A stretch of DNA of 64,000 bases from Rhodothermia bacterium (GCA_030427885.1 JAUICM010000001.1:372001-436000); one strand, 5' to 3'. Positions 35,359-45,337 are shown, counted from the first letter of the stretch. The notes: generated by a model not told the origin, from the letters alone. Numbers and translations: made by a program.

Positions 35359-36819
35359 ATGGATAAGAATCAGTTTTTAGAACTTAGTAAAAAGTACACG
35401 GCTGTCCCTGTTTACAGGAGATTACTCGCTGATGTCCTTACGCCAGTATCTTTGTTCCTGAATATTCGAGAAGAGGCAGAATACCCATTTCTTCTGGAAT
35501 CGGTGGAGGGTGGAGAGCAGCTTGCCAGGTATTCTTTTATCGGCAGAAATCCATACCAAAGGCTGATCTTTGATGGTAAACAAACCACACTTGAAAAAGA
35601 CGGAGCCTCTGATACAATTAGTGTTCCATATTTCGAGGAGCTTAAGAAACTTACCACGGCGTATTCAGAACCTTTTATCCCGGATCTGCCAAGATTAACT
35701 GGGGGAGCGGTTGGATTTTCAGCCTACGACACTTTCCGGTTGGTAGAGCATCTGCCGGATGTTCCTGAAGATGACCTGAATCTCCCGGAAGCGATCTGGG
35801 CTTTCTATGATGAGATCTTTGCTTTCGATCATGTAAAGCATCAGGTGGTATTGATCAAGACGGTATTTGTTGAAGAAGAGGAAGATCTTGAAGAGGCGTA
35901 TTCAAAAGTTCAGGATTCATTAGATGAAATGGAAGCAGCGGTCACCCGGACTGATTTCACCAAACGCGATTTCCAGATACACCCTGAATCACTCAAAAGT
36001 AATATGAAACAGGAGTACTTTGAAGAGATCGTTAAGAAGGGAAAAGATTACATTTACGAAGGGGATATTTTCCAGGTAGTATTGTCCCAACGCTTTGAGG
36101 CGGACATGGAGGGAGACTCTTTTATGTTGTATCGGGCACTGCGAATGGTGAATCCATCCCCATATCTTTTCTATCTGGATTTTTATGGGTTTACTATTGT
36201 TGGTTCATCGCCGGAAGTACTTGTGAGCGTTCAGAATAAGGAAGTCAGAGTATTGCCGATTGCAGGGACCAGACCTCGTGGAAAAACTCATGAGGAAGAC
36301 CTCGAATTAGAAGAAGATCTGAAGGCAGATCCCAAAGAAGTTGCAGAGCATATCATGCTGGTTGACCTGGGCCGGAATGATCTTTCCAGAGTTTGTAAGG
36401 CAGGAACTGTAAAGCTGGAACGAAACCAGGTGATAGAACGATATTCGCATGTGATGCACATTGTAAGCGATGTGGTCGGGCATCTGTCAGATGACCAAAC
36501 TTCCGTGGATGCTTTGATGCAATGTTTCCCTGCCGGAACAGTAAGTGGTGCCCCCAAGATCAGAGCCATGGAGATCATTGATGAGATGGAACCGACCAAG
36601 CGGGGTATCTATGCAGGAGCTGTTGGATATTTCGATTTTTCAGGAAATATGGATACCTGTATTGCCATCAGAACGATGGTTGTTACGGGGAATAAGGTGT
36701 ACATTCAGGCCGGTGCCGGAATAGTGGCGGACAGTGATCCAAAAAAAGAATTTGAAGAAACTCAAAATAAAGCCGGGGCCCTGGTTCAGGCATTAAGCAT
36801 AGCACTAGACATCAAATGA
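35359..36819 (+). CDS. trpE: anthranilate synthase component I
   Basis: 486 aa chorismate-utilising enzyme that makes anthranilate with TrpG. The LLESVEGGEQLARYSFIG segment near residue 30-50 contains the LLES tryptophan feedback site, and the C-terminal catalytic domain shows IAGTRPRGKT, LVDLGRNDLSRVC and FPAGTVSGAPKIRAMEII. Full length. First structural gene after the attenuator. Its stop overlaps trpS by 4 bases (ATGA). Confidence 0.96.
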   Translation: MDKNQFLELSKKYTAVPVYRRLLADVLTPVSLFLNIREEAEYPFLLESVEGGEQLARYSFIGRNPYQRLIFDGKQTTLEKDGASDTISVPYFEELKKLTTAYSEPFIPDLPRLTGGAVGFSAYDTFRLVEHLPDVPEDDLNLPEAIWAFYDEIFAFDHVKHQVVLIKTVFVEEEEDLEEAYSKVQDSLDEMEAAVTRTDFTKRDFQIHPESLKSNMKQEYFEEIVKKGKDYIYEGDIFQVVLSQRFEADMEGDSFMLYRALRMVNPSPYLFYLDFYGFTIVGSSPEVLVSVQNKEVRVLPIAGTRPRGKTHEEDLELEEDLKADPKEVAEHIMLVDLGRNDLSRVCKAGTVKLERNQVIERYSHVMHIVSDVVGHLSDDQTSVDALMQCFPAGTVSGAPKIRAMEIIDEMEPTKRGIYAGAVGYFDFSGNMDTCIAIRTMVVTGNKVYIQAGAGIVADSDPKKEFEETQNKAGALVQALSIALDIK

Positions 36820-37805
36820 CGACTAAGAAAAAAACGATACTATCAGGGATACAACCTTCCGGTAAGCTGCATATTGGGAATTATTTCGGAGCCATGAGGC
36901 AGCATATCGAGATGCAGGAAATGGGCGATTCCTTTTATTTTATTGCGAATTATCATTCCCTAACCTCTCTGAATGATGGGGAGACCTTATACCAGAACAC
37001 TATTGATATAACTTTGGATTACCTGGCACTGGGATTGGATCCTGATAAAGCTACCTTTTTTGCTCAGTCTGATGTGCCACAGGTTACAGAGTTAGCATGG
37101 ATGCTGGGAACTCTTGCCCCGGTGAGTATGATGGAAAAGGGTGTCTCTTATAAGGATAAGATCGCTGCGGGACTGAGTCCAAATATTGGATTATTCACTT
37201 ATCCGATCTTACAGGCTGCAGACATCCTTATATACCATTCAGATCTGGTTCCAGTTGGAGAAGACCAGAAGCAAAACATAGAAATTTGTCGTGATCTGGC
37301 TGGAAAATTTAACCGCGCTTTTGATGGTGAATACCTCAAAATACCGGAGGACTACATTGTGAAATCAGTTGCTGTAGTTCCGGGGACAGATGGAAGAAAA
37401 ATGAGTAAAAGCTATCAGAATACAATTCCGATCTTCGGAGAAGGAAAACCATTGAAAAAGACTGTGATGTCTATCCAAACGGATTCAACTCCACTCGAAG
37501 ATCCTAAAGACCCGGATACCGATAATGTCTTCGCATTGATCAAACTTTTTGCCGACAAAGAAACCCAGGATGAGATTGCAGCAAAATACAGAGCTGGTGG
37601 TTATGGCTATGGTCATGCGAAGAATGAATTACTGGGTCTGATCAAAGAATATTTTGGTGAGGCACTTGAAAAGAGAAAAGAACTCGAGAAAAACATCGAC
37701 TATGTGAAAGATGTTTTAAAGGAAGGTGGTAAGAAAGCCCGCGAACGTGCTGAATCAGTGATGGTACCTATCAGAGAAGTAACCGGAATATTCAGGAGTT
37801 TCTGA
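36816..37805 (+). CDS. trpS: tryptophanyl-tRNA synthetase
   Basis: 329 aa class I aminoacyl-tRNA synthetase that charges tRNA-Trp. HIGH motif as LHIGNYFGAMR at the N-terminus, KMSKS as GRKMSKSYQNT near residue 195. Its place inside the trp operon, between trpE and trpG with a 4-base overlap upstream and one base gap downstream, is unusual and puts the enzyme that sets the attenuator signal (charged tRNA-Trp) under the same control. Confidence 0.96.
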   Translation: MTTKKKTILSGIQPSGKLHIGNYFGAMRQHIEMQEMGDSFYFIANYHSLTSLNDGETLYQNTIDITLDYLALGLDPDKATFFAQSDVPQVTELAWMLGTLAPVSMMEKGVSYKDKIAAGLSPNIGLFTYPILQAADILIYHSDLVPVGEDQKQNIEICRDLAGKFNRAFDGEYLKIPEDYIVKSVAVVPGTDGRKMSKSYQNTIPIFGEGKPLKKTVMSIQTDSTPLEDPKDPDTDNVFALIKLFADKETQDEIAAKYRAGGYGYGHAKNELLGLIKEYFGEALEKRKELEKNIDYVKDVLKEGGKKARERAESVMVPIREVTGIFRSF

Positions 37806-37806
37806 T

Positions 37807-38367
37807 ATGGTTCTTATTATCGATAACTACGATTCCTTCACTTATAATCTTGTTCATTTGATTGCGGTGGAGACAGATGATTATAAAGTGATCAGAAATG
37901 ATGCGATGACGGTGGATGAGATCCGGGCGTTAAATCCTGATAAGATCCTTATTTCACCAGGTCCTGGTCGCCCGGTTGATGCAGGAGTTACGGAGGATGT
38001 AATCAGAGAATTAGGTTCTGAAATCCCGATTCTCGGGGTTTGTCTGGGTCACCAGGCAATTGGTGAAGTATTTGGGGCAGAAGTGGTTTACGCTCCCAGC
38101 TTAATGCATGGTAAGGTGTCTCAGGTTGAGCATGATGGTCGTTCAATTTTCAAAAATGTGGAACCGAATTTTACAGCAACCCGCTACCACTCACTAGTTC
38201 TTTCACCGGAAACGATACCTGAAGACCTTGAAATTACAGCCAGAACAGGAGAGGTGATAATGGGTGTGAGACATAAAAAATATCCGATAGAAGGTATTCA
38301 GTTTCACCCCGAGAGTATACTTACGGTGGAAGGACCTAAAATGATAACCAACTGGTTAAGGAAATAA
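37807..38367 (+). CDS. trpG: anthranilate synthase component II (glutamine amidotransferase)
   Basis: 186 aa class I glutaminase that supplies ammonia to TrpE. IDNYDSFTYNLVH at the start, the nucleophile elbow GVCLGHQAIGE, and the His-x-Glu pair in IQFHPESI. It could also serve aminodeoxychorismate synthase in folate synthesis, as single TrpG/PabA proteins do. Stop shares one base with trpD start (TAATG). Confidence 0.95.
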   Translation: MVLIIDNYDSFTYNLVHLIAVETDDYKVIRNDAMTVDEIRALNPDKILISPGPGRPVDAGVTEDVIRELGSEIPILGVCLGHQAIGEVFGAEVVYAPSLMHGKVSQVEHDGRSIFKNVEPNFTATRYHSLVLSPETIPEDLEITARTGEVIMGVRHKKYPIEGIQFHPESILTVEGPKMITNWLRK

Positions 38368-39395
38368 TGGATTTTAAAGACATTCTTGAAAAACTATCCT
38401 TTTCAGAAAATTTGTCAATGTCGGAGGCTGAAGCTTCTATGTTCATGATCATGAACGGTGAAGTGGGATCTGAACAGGTGGCCGGATTTCTCACTGCAAT
38501 GAGAATGAAAGGAGAAACGATCGAAGAACTCACCGGATTTGTGAAAGTAATGAGATCAAAGTCGGTGAAAGTTAATGTTGATGTATCAGGTGCTATTGAT
38601 CTGGTGGGTACAGGTGGAGATAAATCCGGTACTTTTAACATATCCACGGTTTCTTCTTTTGTGGTTGCCGGAGCAGGAGTTCCTGTTATCAAGCACGGAA
38701 ACAGAAGTGCCTCCAGCAAATGTGGTAGTGCAGATGTACTGGCCGAACTTGGTGCTAAGATCGAGCTGGACAATAAAGCAGTTGAGAAGGTGTACAATGA
38801 CGTTGGAATGGCCTTTATGTTTGCTCCTATGTTTCATCCGGCTATGAAATATGTAATGCCAGCCAGACGAGCACTTGCATTCAGGACCTTCTTCAATATC
38901 CTGGGACCAATGTGTAATCCGGCTGGTGTAAAACGATACGTTATCGGTGCTTTCAGTAAAGATGTTGCAAAGAAAATGATCAAGATATTAGCAAATCTGG
39001 ATACGGAGTTTGCTTATACGTTCAATTCTCTGGATGGGCTTGATGAGGTAAGCCTTACCGCTGATGCTGAGATCTTTGAATTGCGGGAAAGCCTGGTTTC
39101 TACTGCATTCACTTTTGCACCGGAAAGTCTTGGATTTGAACGTGTGAACATGGATGAACTCATGGGAGGAGATGCCGCCGAAAATGCAGGTATTCTCACT
39201 AATATCCTTGATAACAAAGCTACTGAAGCACAAAAGAATATCATTTTACTGAATACCAGTTTCGCAATTCAGGCTTCAGGAAAAGTGGATACTTTGAAAG
39301 AAGCCAGGAATATGGCAGTTGAAAGTATCGAGTCTGGGAAAGCAAGAAAAGTATTCGATAACTTTGTGGAAGCAACTAACAGTGTCGGAGCCTGA
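38367..39395 (+). CDS. trpD: anthranilate phosphoribosyltransferase
   Basis: 342 aa, joins anthranilate to PRPP. GTGGDKSGTFNIST (PRPP site), KHGNRSASSKCGSADVLAELG, and the hinge-domain VKRYVIGAFS. Full family length. Four bases before trpC. Confidence 0.95.
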   Translation: MDFKDILEKLSFSENLSMSEAEASMFMIMNGEVGSEQVAGFLTAMRMKGETIEELTGFVKVMRSKSVKVNVDVSGAIDLVGTGGDKSGTFNISTVSSFVVAGAGVPVIKHGNRSASSKCGSADVLAELGAKIELDNKAVEKVYNDVGMAFMFAPMFHPAMKYVMPARRALAFRTFFNILGPMCNPAGVKRYVIGAFSKDVAKKMIKILANLDTEFAYTFNSLDGLDEVSLTADAEIFELRESLVSTAFTFAPESLGFERVNMDELMGGDAAENAGILTNILDNKATEAQKNIILLNTSFAIQASGKVDTLKEARNMAVESIESGKARKVFDNFVEATNSVGA

Positions 39396-39398
39396 GGG

Positions 39399-40214
39399 AT
39401 GAGTACCATTCTGGATAAAATAGTGGTTCAGACTTCAGAAGATCTCTCTAAAAGAAAAAAAGAGATATCCTTCAACGACCTGCATTCACTGGAAGGATTT
39501 GAAAAGGAAAGGATCAATTTCAAAAAAGCCCTGCAGACTGAAAGGGTTTCAATTATTGCCGAAGTAAAGAAAGCGTCTCCATCCAAAGGGATCATCAGAC
39601 CCGATTTTGATCCTGTTGATATAGCATTACGTTATGAAGACGGCGGAGCTTCGGCCATATCGGTTCTCACGGATAAACCGTTCTTCAAGGGTGATCTGGA
39701 ATATTTGTCGGGGGTATCTAAAAGAGTGCAGGTGCCGGTGTTGAGAAAAGATTTCATTATTGATCCGTTTCAAATCAAAGAAGCCCGCGCATACGGTGCT
39801 GATGCCGTTCTGATCATTGTGGCGATCACTGATGGTTCCCAAATAAATGAATTACTTGCTGCAGCAAAAGAGTTTGAACTCACAGCGCTTGTTGAATGTT
39901 ATGGTCAGGAAGATTTTGACCGCATCGACTTCAGTAAAGTGGATGTTCTGGGAGTTAATAACAGAGATCTGAGGAATTTTGAAGTAGATGTACATCGCGG
40001 AGTTTCAATTTTGAAACAGGCACCTGATGAAACGGTTTTGGTTTCAGAAAGTGGATTATCCTCTGGTGAGGACATAGCCTTATTACGAAGAAAAGGAATA
40101 CACTCAGCTCTGATAGGTGAATACTTTATGAGACAATCCGACCCGGGAAAGGCGGTATCAGAGTTGTTGGAACAGGGAGAAGAAGCATTTGAAAGGAGTT
40201 TAGCCAATGAATGA
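39399..40214 (+). CDS. trpC: indole-3-glycerol phosphate synthase
   Basis: 271 aa (beta/alpha)8 enzyme. IIAEVKKASPSKGIIRPDFDP holds the catalytic Lys and substrate loop; VLRKDFIIDPFQI and GVNNRDLRNFEVD are the other active-site strands; VSESGLSSGEDI binds phosphate. Not fused to TrpF, which overlaps it by 8 bases. Confidence 0.96.
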   Translation: MSTILDKIVVQTSEDLSKRKKEISFNDLHSLEGFEKERINFKKALQTERVSIIAEVKKASPSKGIIRPDFDPVDIALRYEDGGASAISVLTDKPFFKGDLEYLSGVSKRVQVPVLRKDFIIDPFQIKEARAYGADAVLIIVAITDGSQINELLAAAKEFELTALVECYGQEDFDRIDFSKVDVLGVNNRDLRNFEVDVHRGVSILKQAPDETVLVSESGLSSGEDIALLRRKGIHSALIGEYFMRQSDPGKAVSELLEQGEEAFERSLANE

Positions 40215-40851
40215 TTATACAAAAGTAAAGATCTGTGGAATAACCAATCTTGGCGACGCCCGTTTTGCAGCTGGCGCTATGGCTGACTACCTGGGATTCA
40301 TTTTTTATGATAAAAGTCCAAGATATATCGATCCGGCTGAAGCGGGAGCAATGATAAACTGGATCGAAGGACCTGAGAAAGTGGGTGTTTTTGTAAACCA
40401 ACCACTTGACGACGTTAATCGAATTGCAAAAGAAACCGGTCTGGATATTGTTCAACTACACGGGGATGAAACACCTGAATACTGCCAACTAGTGGATAAG
40501 CGGGTCATTAAAGTAATTCACATAACTCCGGACACAACAGCTGATGAACTGAAAACAAAGATCAACCTGTATGATGAAGTTGCCGATTTCCTGCTTTTTG
40601 ATACAAAGATAGATGGACTTTGGGGTGGGACCGGGGAGACATTCGACTGGAATTTGTTGAAAGATATCACCGGAGACACTCCATTTTTTCTTTCTGGAGG
40701 TTTGAATCCCAATAATGTAAAAGAGGCCATTGAAACCGTTCAACCGTATGCTGTTGATCTTTCCAGTGGCCTGGAAGAAAAACCGGGACTCAAAGATTTT
40801 GGTAAAATCGAACTCCTGATGGAAGCAATGAGAGCTGTTAATGACTATTAA
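40207..40851 (+). CDS. trpF: phosphoribosylanthranilate isomerase
   Basis: 214 aa. VKICGITN with the catalytic Cys at the N-terminus, ADYLGFIFYDKSPRYI, GVFVNQ, VQLHGDE, LFDTKIDGLWGGTGETFDW (catalytic Asp and phosphate strand), LSGGLNPNNVKEAI and VDLSSGLE. Typical length. Followed by a 102-base gap with a palindromic repeat before trpB. Confidence 0.96.
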   Translation: MNDYTKVKICGITNLGDARFAAGAMADYLGFIFYDKSPRYIDPAEAGAMINWIEGPEKVGVFVNQPLDDVNRIAKETGLDIVQLHGDETPEYCQLVDKRVIKVIHITPDTTADELKTKINLYDEVADFLLFDTKIDGLWGGTGETFDWNLLKDITGDTPFFLSGGLNPNNVKEAIETVQPYAVDLSSGLEEKPGLKDFGKIELLMEAMRAVNDY

Positions 40852-40863
40852 ATAAATTTCAAT

Positions 40864-40941
40864 GTCATTCTGAGTGAAAACGAAGAAACTTATCGTTGAA
40901 CCGATTAGGTCTTTCTCCGCCAGTTGGCGGATCAGGATAAC
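40864..40941 (+). repeat. imperfect palindromic intergenic repeat, copy 1
   Basis: GTCATTCTGAG (40864-40874) and the mirrored ATCAGGATAAC (40931-40941) bracket a region with an inner perfect hairpin TCCGCCA/TGGCGGA (40916-40922, 40925-40931). It is related to copy 2 after trpB, where the outer arms are intact. REP-like element; lies between trpF and trpB. Confidence 0.7.
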
Positions 40942-40953
40942 AAATTATGAATC

Positions 40954-42153
40954 ATGAATACTGAACTAAAAACAACATACGACCAACCCAATGCCCGGGG
41001 CTACTTCGGTAAGTACGGAGGAAAGTTCGTTCCGGAGATCCTGATACCTGTTATTTCAGCCTTGGAAGAGGAATACAATACAGCCAAAGATGATCCGGAG
41101 TTTGTGGCAGAGTACCACCAACTACTTGAAGAGTATGTGGGGCGGCCTACAAAACTTACCTTTGCAGATAAACTCACAGCTCATTACGGTAAAGCTAAGA
41201 TCTATCTGAAAAGAGAAGATCTTTGTCATACCGGAGCGCATAAGATCAATAACGCGATTGGTCAGATTCTGTTGGCCAGAAGAATGGGTAAGACCAGAAT
41301 CATAGCAGAGACAGGTGCAGGTCAGCATGGTGTAGCTACAGCTACAGCTTGCGCTAAATTTGGTTTGAAATGTATTGTATATATGGGTGCTGAAGATATG
41401 GAGCGCCAAAAGTTGAATGTGGATCGTATGCACCTTCTTGGGGCTGAAGTAAGAAGTGTGGAAAGTGGTTCCAAAACACTGAAGGATGCAACGAACGAAG
41501 CGATCAGAGACTGGGTGAGTAATCCCGACGACACTTTTTATATCATTGGATCGGTAGTAGGTCCACATCCGTACCCGATGATGGTTCGTAATTTTCACCG
41601 TGTAATTGGAGATGAAGCAAAGAAACAGATATTGGAAGCTGAAGGCCGGCTACCAGATTATCTGCTTGCTTGTGTAGGCGGTGGGTCTAATGCAATGGGG
41701 CTTTTTTATCCGTTCATGGATGATGATGTGAAGATCATTGGAATTGAAGCTGCCGGTTTCGGGGTAGATTCTGGTAAGACTGCCGCAACCATCACAAAAG
41801 GTACTCCGGGAATTCTGCATGGCTCGATGAGTTATCTGCTGCATGACCAAAATGGCCAGATCGAACTGGCTCATTCTATTAGCGCCGGGCTGGATTATCC
41901 GGGCATTGGTCCTGAGCATTCGTTTCTGCATGATTCAAAACGGGTAGAATATTATGCTGTGACCGATGATGAAGCGATGGAGGCATTGAAGCTTCTGTCG
42001 AAGAAAGAAGGAATTATTCCGGCTTTGGAATCCGCACATGCTTTTGCCTGGTTGGAAAATCTTATGCCTCAAACCAAGGAAGGAGAGATAATTATTGTGA
42101 ATCTTTCCGGACGTGGCGATAAGGATATGAAGACGATCTCGGAGAATTTATAA
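40954..42153 (+). CDS. trpB: tryptophan synthase beta chain
   Basis: 399 aa PLP enzyme that joins indole and serine. PLP lysine K97 in [24 protein letters not shown], and the phosphate loop GGGSNAMG. A standard TrpB1, which fits a nearby trpA. It is bounded on both sides by palindromic intergenic repeats, unlike any other gene in the cluster. Confidence 0.97.
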   Translation: MNTELKTTYDQPNARGYFGKYGGKFVPEILIPVISALEEEYNTAKDDPEFVAEYHQLLEEYVGRPTKLTFADKLTAHYGKAKIYLKREDLCHTGAHKINNAIGQILLARRMGKTRIIAETGAGQHGVATATACAKFGLKCIVYMGAEDMERQKLNVDRMHLLGAEVRSVESGSKTLKDATNEAIRDWVSNPDDTFYIIGSVVGPHPYPMMVRNFHRVIGDEAKKQILEAEGRLPDYLLACVGGGSNAMGLFYPFMDDDVKIIGIEAAGFGVDSGKTAATITKGTPGILHGSMSYLLHDQNGQIELAHSISAGLDYPGIGPEHSFLHDSKRVEYYAVTDDEAMEALKLLSKKEGIIPALESAHAFAWLENLMPQTKEGEIIIVNLSGRGDKDMKTISENL

Positions 42154-42162
42154 TCCCTTAAG

Positions 42163-42235
42163 GTCATCCTGAGCGGTTAGCGAAGGAACTAGTTGGCTAA
42201 ACGACAAGGTCCTTCGGCAGTGGCCTCAGGATGAC
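42163..42235 (+). repeat. imperfect palindromic intergenic repeat, copy 2
   Basis: Perfect outer inverted repeat GTCATCCTGAG (42163-42173) and CTCAGGATGAC (42225-42235), with inner CGAAGGA (42181-42187) and TCCTTCG (42210-42216). The GTCATCCTGAG ... CTCAGGATGAC design is a common dispersed intergenic element in many bacterial genomes. It lies between trpB and trpA and could make an RNA hairpin in the transcript. Confidence 0.85.
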
Positions 42236-42259
42236 AATTTTAGTTTTGATTTATTAAAA

Positions 42260-43057
42260 ATGAACAGAATAACACAGAAATTCAGAGATAAGGCTCCTGA
42301 CGAAAAACTAATGAGCCTCTTTTTAACAGCCGGTTTCCCTGATCTCGACTCAACGGTAGATCTTGTATTGGGTTTTGAGAAAAACGGAGCAGATCTCATC
42401 GAGCTAGGAATTCCATTCAGCGACCCTTTGGCTGACGGGCCAACGATCCAATACTCCAGCGATATCGCAATCAGTAATGGAATTACCATGGATAAGATCT
42501 TTGAGATGGTAGCTGGTATCAGAGAAAAATCTGAGATTCCGATCATATTAATGGGATATATGAATCCGGTGCTGAGATATGGAGTAGAGGCTTTTTGTAA
42601 GAAGGCTGCTGCCGTGGGAGTTGACGGCCTGATACTGCCTGATATCCCGGTTGAAGAAAGTGCATTGATCGATGAATTTGCATCCGAGGCGGGACTTTCA
42701 ATGGTGTATCTGGTAGCTCCGAATACGGCTGATGAACGAATGCAGCTTGCTGATCAGAAATCGGGTGGCTTTGTGTACTGTGTTTCAGTGACAGGAGTAA
42801 CCGGAGCCCGTTCAGGAGATGAGGTATCGAGCTCTGTTTCGAAGTTCATTCAGCGAGTCCGTACCAACGTAACAATAAATCCGGTGATGGTTGGTTTTGG
42901 AATCAGGTCGCACGAGGACGCTCAGGATATCGCATCAAATGCCGATGGTTTTATCGTTGGAAGTGCCTTAATTGATGTGATGAAAAATTCATATCCGGAA
43001 GAAGGCTGGAAACAGGCAGTTTTTTCTTTCGTACATTCATTGAAATTTGGAAAATAA
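42260..43057 (+). CDS. trpA: tryptophan synthase alpha chain
   Basis: 265 aa (beta/alpha)8 subunit that releases indole from indole-3-glycerol phosphate. Catalytic Glu in DLIELGIPFSDPLADGPTIQ, catalytic Asp in VDGLILPDIPVEE, and YCVSVTGVTGAR plus VGFGIRSHEDA phosphate strands. Full length. Next gene follows after 7 bases. Confidence 0.96.
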   Translation: MNRITQKFRDKAPDEKLMSLFLTAGFPDLDSTVDLVLGFEKNGADLIELGIPFSDPLADGPTIQYSSDIAISNGITMDKIFEMVAGIREKSEIPIILMGYMNPVLRYGVEAFCKKAAAVGVDGLILPDIPVEESALIDEFASEAGLSMVYLVAPNTADERMQLADQKSGGFVYCVSVTGVTGARSGDEVSSSVSKFIQRVRTNVTINPVMVGFGIRSHEDAQDIASNADGFIVGSALIDVMKNSYPEEGWKQAVFSFVHSLKFGK

Positions 43058-43064
43058 CGTAACT

Positions 43065-44153
43065 ATGGGATACCGATACTTACTTACTTTTTTATTTGTA
43101 GCATCGCTGGCAATTGGGACTGCCTGTGAAGGCGATTTCAGGGAGAGAGCTAAAGGAAATATCCGTGAAGTGATGGTGGTGATGGATTCTACCGAATGGG
43201 ATGGAGAAACAGCTGAAGCTATTAAATCAACTTTCGGGAAACACATTACTACTTTGCCCGGACTTCAGTACAATCCGAATTACGACCTCATTTTTGTTGA
43301 CCTAAGGTCTAAAGGTCAGCTAGAAAGAATACGCAGTATGAAGAATGTGATCTTTGCTGCACCTATTGATGATGACTCGAATGTAGGAGCTCAGATCAGG
43401 GCATTCCTGGATGATGGGGTTGAGCAACGTGTTCGTTCCGGTGAGAGTTTTGCTTTTCCTATTCAGGATCAATGGTATAAAGATCAGTATGTGTTGATCC
43501 TGTCTTCATATTCAGACTCAGCTCTTGCACAAAAGATCCTTAATTCAGAGCAGGCACTGTTAAGCAGCATGCTTGATAAAGAGCTTAATCGGTGGACCGA
43601 ATATGTGTATGAAAAGAAAGAACAGACCCAGTATTCTGATTCATTATGGAATCTTCATGGATTTAAAGTCCGTTTTCAGCACGATTACCGAAAAGGTGTA
43701 GATACCCTGAATTTTGTCAGCTACCGTCGAGAGCTACCTAATAATGATCGCTGGATGTGGGTCTGGTGGAAAGACAATGTTACCGATATCGGGTTTCTTG
43801 ATGATGACTGGATCAACAAAACCAGGGATTCACTTTCACAGCAATACATCAAAGGAAGTAAAGACTCATCTTTTGTATCAACGGAGTACAGAAGGGATGT
43901 GGTAACGAAAACATTTCAGAAGGGACGATTACTTGGATATGAGACACTTGGAACCTGGCAAATGATAAATGGAGCAATGGGAGGTCCTTTTGTGAACTTC
44001 ACCTATTTCGACCCATCAACCAGTCGATTGTTTATGATCGAATATGCTCAATTTGCACCATCTGTTAAAAAGAAGCTTCCGTTCGTTCGACAATTCAGGG
44101 CAATGGGAAGAACTTTTGAGAGTGACTCAACCTGGAATAACCCCGGATCCTGA
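43065..44153 (+). CDS. DUF4837-family lipoprotein
   Basis: 362 aa. Lipoprotein signal MGYRYLLTFLFVASLAIGTAC with lipobox cysteine C21, then a beta-rich body matching DUF4837, a family known almost only from Bacteroidota and relatives. No function is known. The frame is open to 43047, but ATG 43065 gives the lipid signal. It lies 7 bases after trpA and 8 bases before bioF, bridging the tryptophan and biotin genes. Confidence 0.85.
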   Translation: MGYRYLLTFLFVASLAIGTACEGDFRERAKGNIREVMVVMDSTEWDGETAEAIKSTFGKHITTLPGLQYNPNYDLIFVDLRSKGQLERIRSMKNVIFAAPIDDDSNVGAQIRAFLDDGVEQRVRSGESFAFPIQDQWYKDQYVLILSSYSDSALAQKILNSEQALLSSMLDKELNRWTEYVYEKKEQTQYSDSLWNLHGFKVRFQHDYRKGVDTLNFVSYRRELPNNDRWMWVWWKDNVTDIGFLDDDWINKTRDSLSQQYIKGSKDSSFVSTEYRRDVVTKTFQKGRLLGYETLGTWQMINGAMGGPFVNFTYFDPSTSRLFMIEYAQFAPSVKKKLPFVRQFRAMGRTFESDSTWNNPGS

Positions 44154-44161
44154 TCCAATAA

Positions 44162-45337
44162 GTGAGCGGCGACAAAGATAAATTCAAATTCATCGGCGAT
44201 GCGTTATCAAAACGCAGAAGTAATCTTAAGTACAGAGAACTTAAATCTGTACAACCTGAATTTGGAACTCCATATGTGATCAAAGAAGGGAAGAAACTCA
44301 TTAACTTCTGTTCTAATGATTATCTGGGATTGTGCAGCCATCCAAAAGTAATAGAGCGTTCAGTCGAATTCACAAAGAAATACGGTGCCGGGTCCGGTGC
44401 ATCCAGATTGGTATCTGGTTCTTTAAATATCCATCAGGAACTGGAACAAAAACTAGCCCGAACATTTGGTGCTGAAGCTGCATTGGTGTTTAATTCAGGA
44501 TTTCAGGCCAACACTACCTTGCTTTCCACACTGGCAGATAGACATTCCCTTATCATCATGGATAAAAAATGCCATAACAGTTTGATTCAGGGAGCGATCC
44601 TGAGCAGAGCTGTGATGAAAAGATACAACCATAATGATTTGTCCGATCTGGAGGAGTTACTTAACGAGAACCAGGAAAAAGGATTTAACAGAATTTGGGT
44701 AGTCACAGAAACGATCTTTAGCATGGACGGGGACAGGTCTGATCTTTCGGAGATCGCCAGTCTGTGTTCAAAATACGGAGCGCTGCTTTATTCAGATGAT
44801 GCACATGCAATGGGAGTTCTGGGTGAGATCGGTCTTGGTTTGAATTATGGAATGGCAGGAGTTGACCTGAGTTTAGGAACTTTCGGGAAAGCTTTTGGTG
44901 GATTCGGGGCCTTTGTTGCATGCTCCTCAGAAATGAAGGATTATCTGATCAATTTTTGTCCCGGGTTTATTTATACCACCGCATTGCCACCCTCGGTGAT
45001 CGGGGCTATTGATGCGGCTCTTGAACTCATTCCCCAGCTCGAAACGGAACGTGCTTTGTTAATGGCCTATGTATTTAAAGTAAAAGAAGAGTTGATACAA
45101 ATGGGCTATGATCCGGGGAAATCAGAATCACAGATTATCCCGGTTATTATTGGAAGTGAAAAAGAAACCCTTGAATTGTCTGAATTCCTTGAAGAATCAG
45201 GGATATTTGCATCGGCAATACGTCCACCGACTATAGAAGAGGGCGCTTCCCGTATCAGGCTTACAATAACAGCTCATCATTCAGAGGTGGATATCAATAA
45301 GCTTATAGATGTATTCTGGAGATGGAAGAACAGGTAG
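44162..45337 (+). CDS. bioF: 8-amino-7-oxononanoate synthase
   Basis: 391 aa alpha-oxoamine synthase making KAPA from pimeloyl-ACP and alanine. INFCSNDYLGLCSHP, GSGASRLVSGSLNIH, DDAHAMGVLGEIG and PLP lysine K243 in TFGKAFGGFG. A related KBL/serine palmitoyltransferase role is possible by family alone, but the biotin neighbours decide for BioF. GTG start at 44162; its end overlaps the next gene by 16 bases. Confidence 0.93.
   Translation: MSGDKDKFKFIGDALSKRRSNLKYRELKSVQPEFGTPYVIKEGKKLINFCSNDYLGLCSHPKVIERSVEFTKKYGAGSGASRLVSGSLNIHQELEQKLARTFGAEAALVFNSGFQANTTLLSTLADRHSLIIMDKKCHNSLIQGAILSRAVMKRYNHNDLSDLEELLNENQEKGFNRIWVVTETIFSMDGDRSDLSEIASLCSKYGALLYSDDAHAMGVLGEIGLGLNYGMAGVDLSLGTFGKAFGGFGAFVACSSEMKDYLINFCPGFIYTTALPPSVIGAIDAALELIPQLETERALLMAYVFKVKEELIQMGYDPGKSESQIIPVIIGSEKETLELSEFLEESGIFASAIRPPTIEEGASRIRLTITAHHSEVDINKLIDVFWRWKNR

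Noticed and set aside
41122-41598. A 158-codon minus-strand frame inside trpB.
   Set aside because: Shadow of a strongly conserved gene; His/Ser/Cys-rich translation with no domain.
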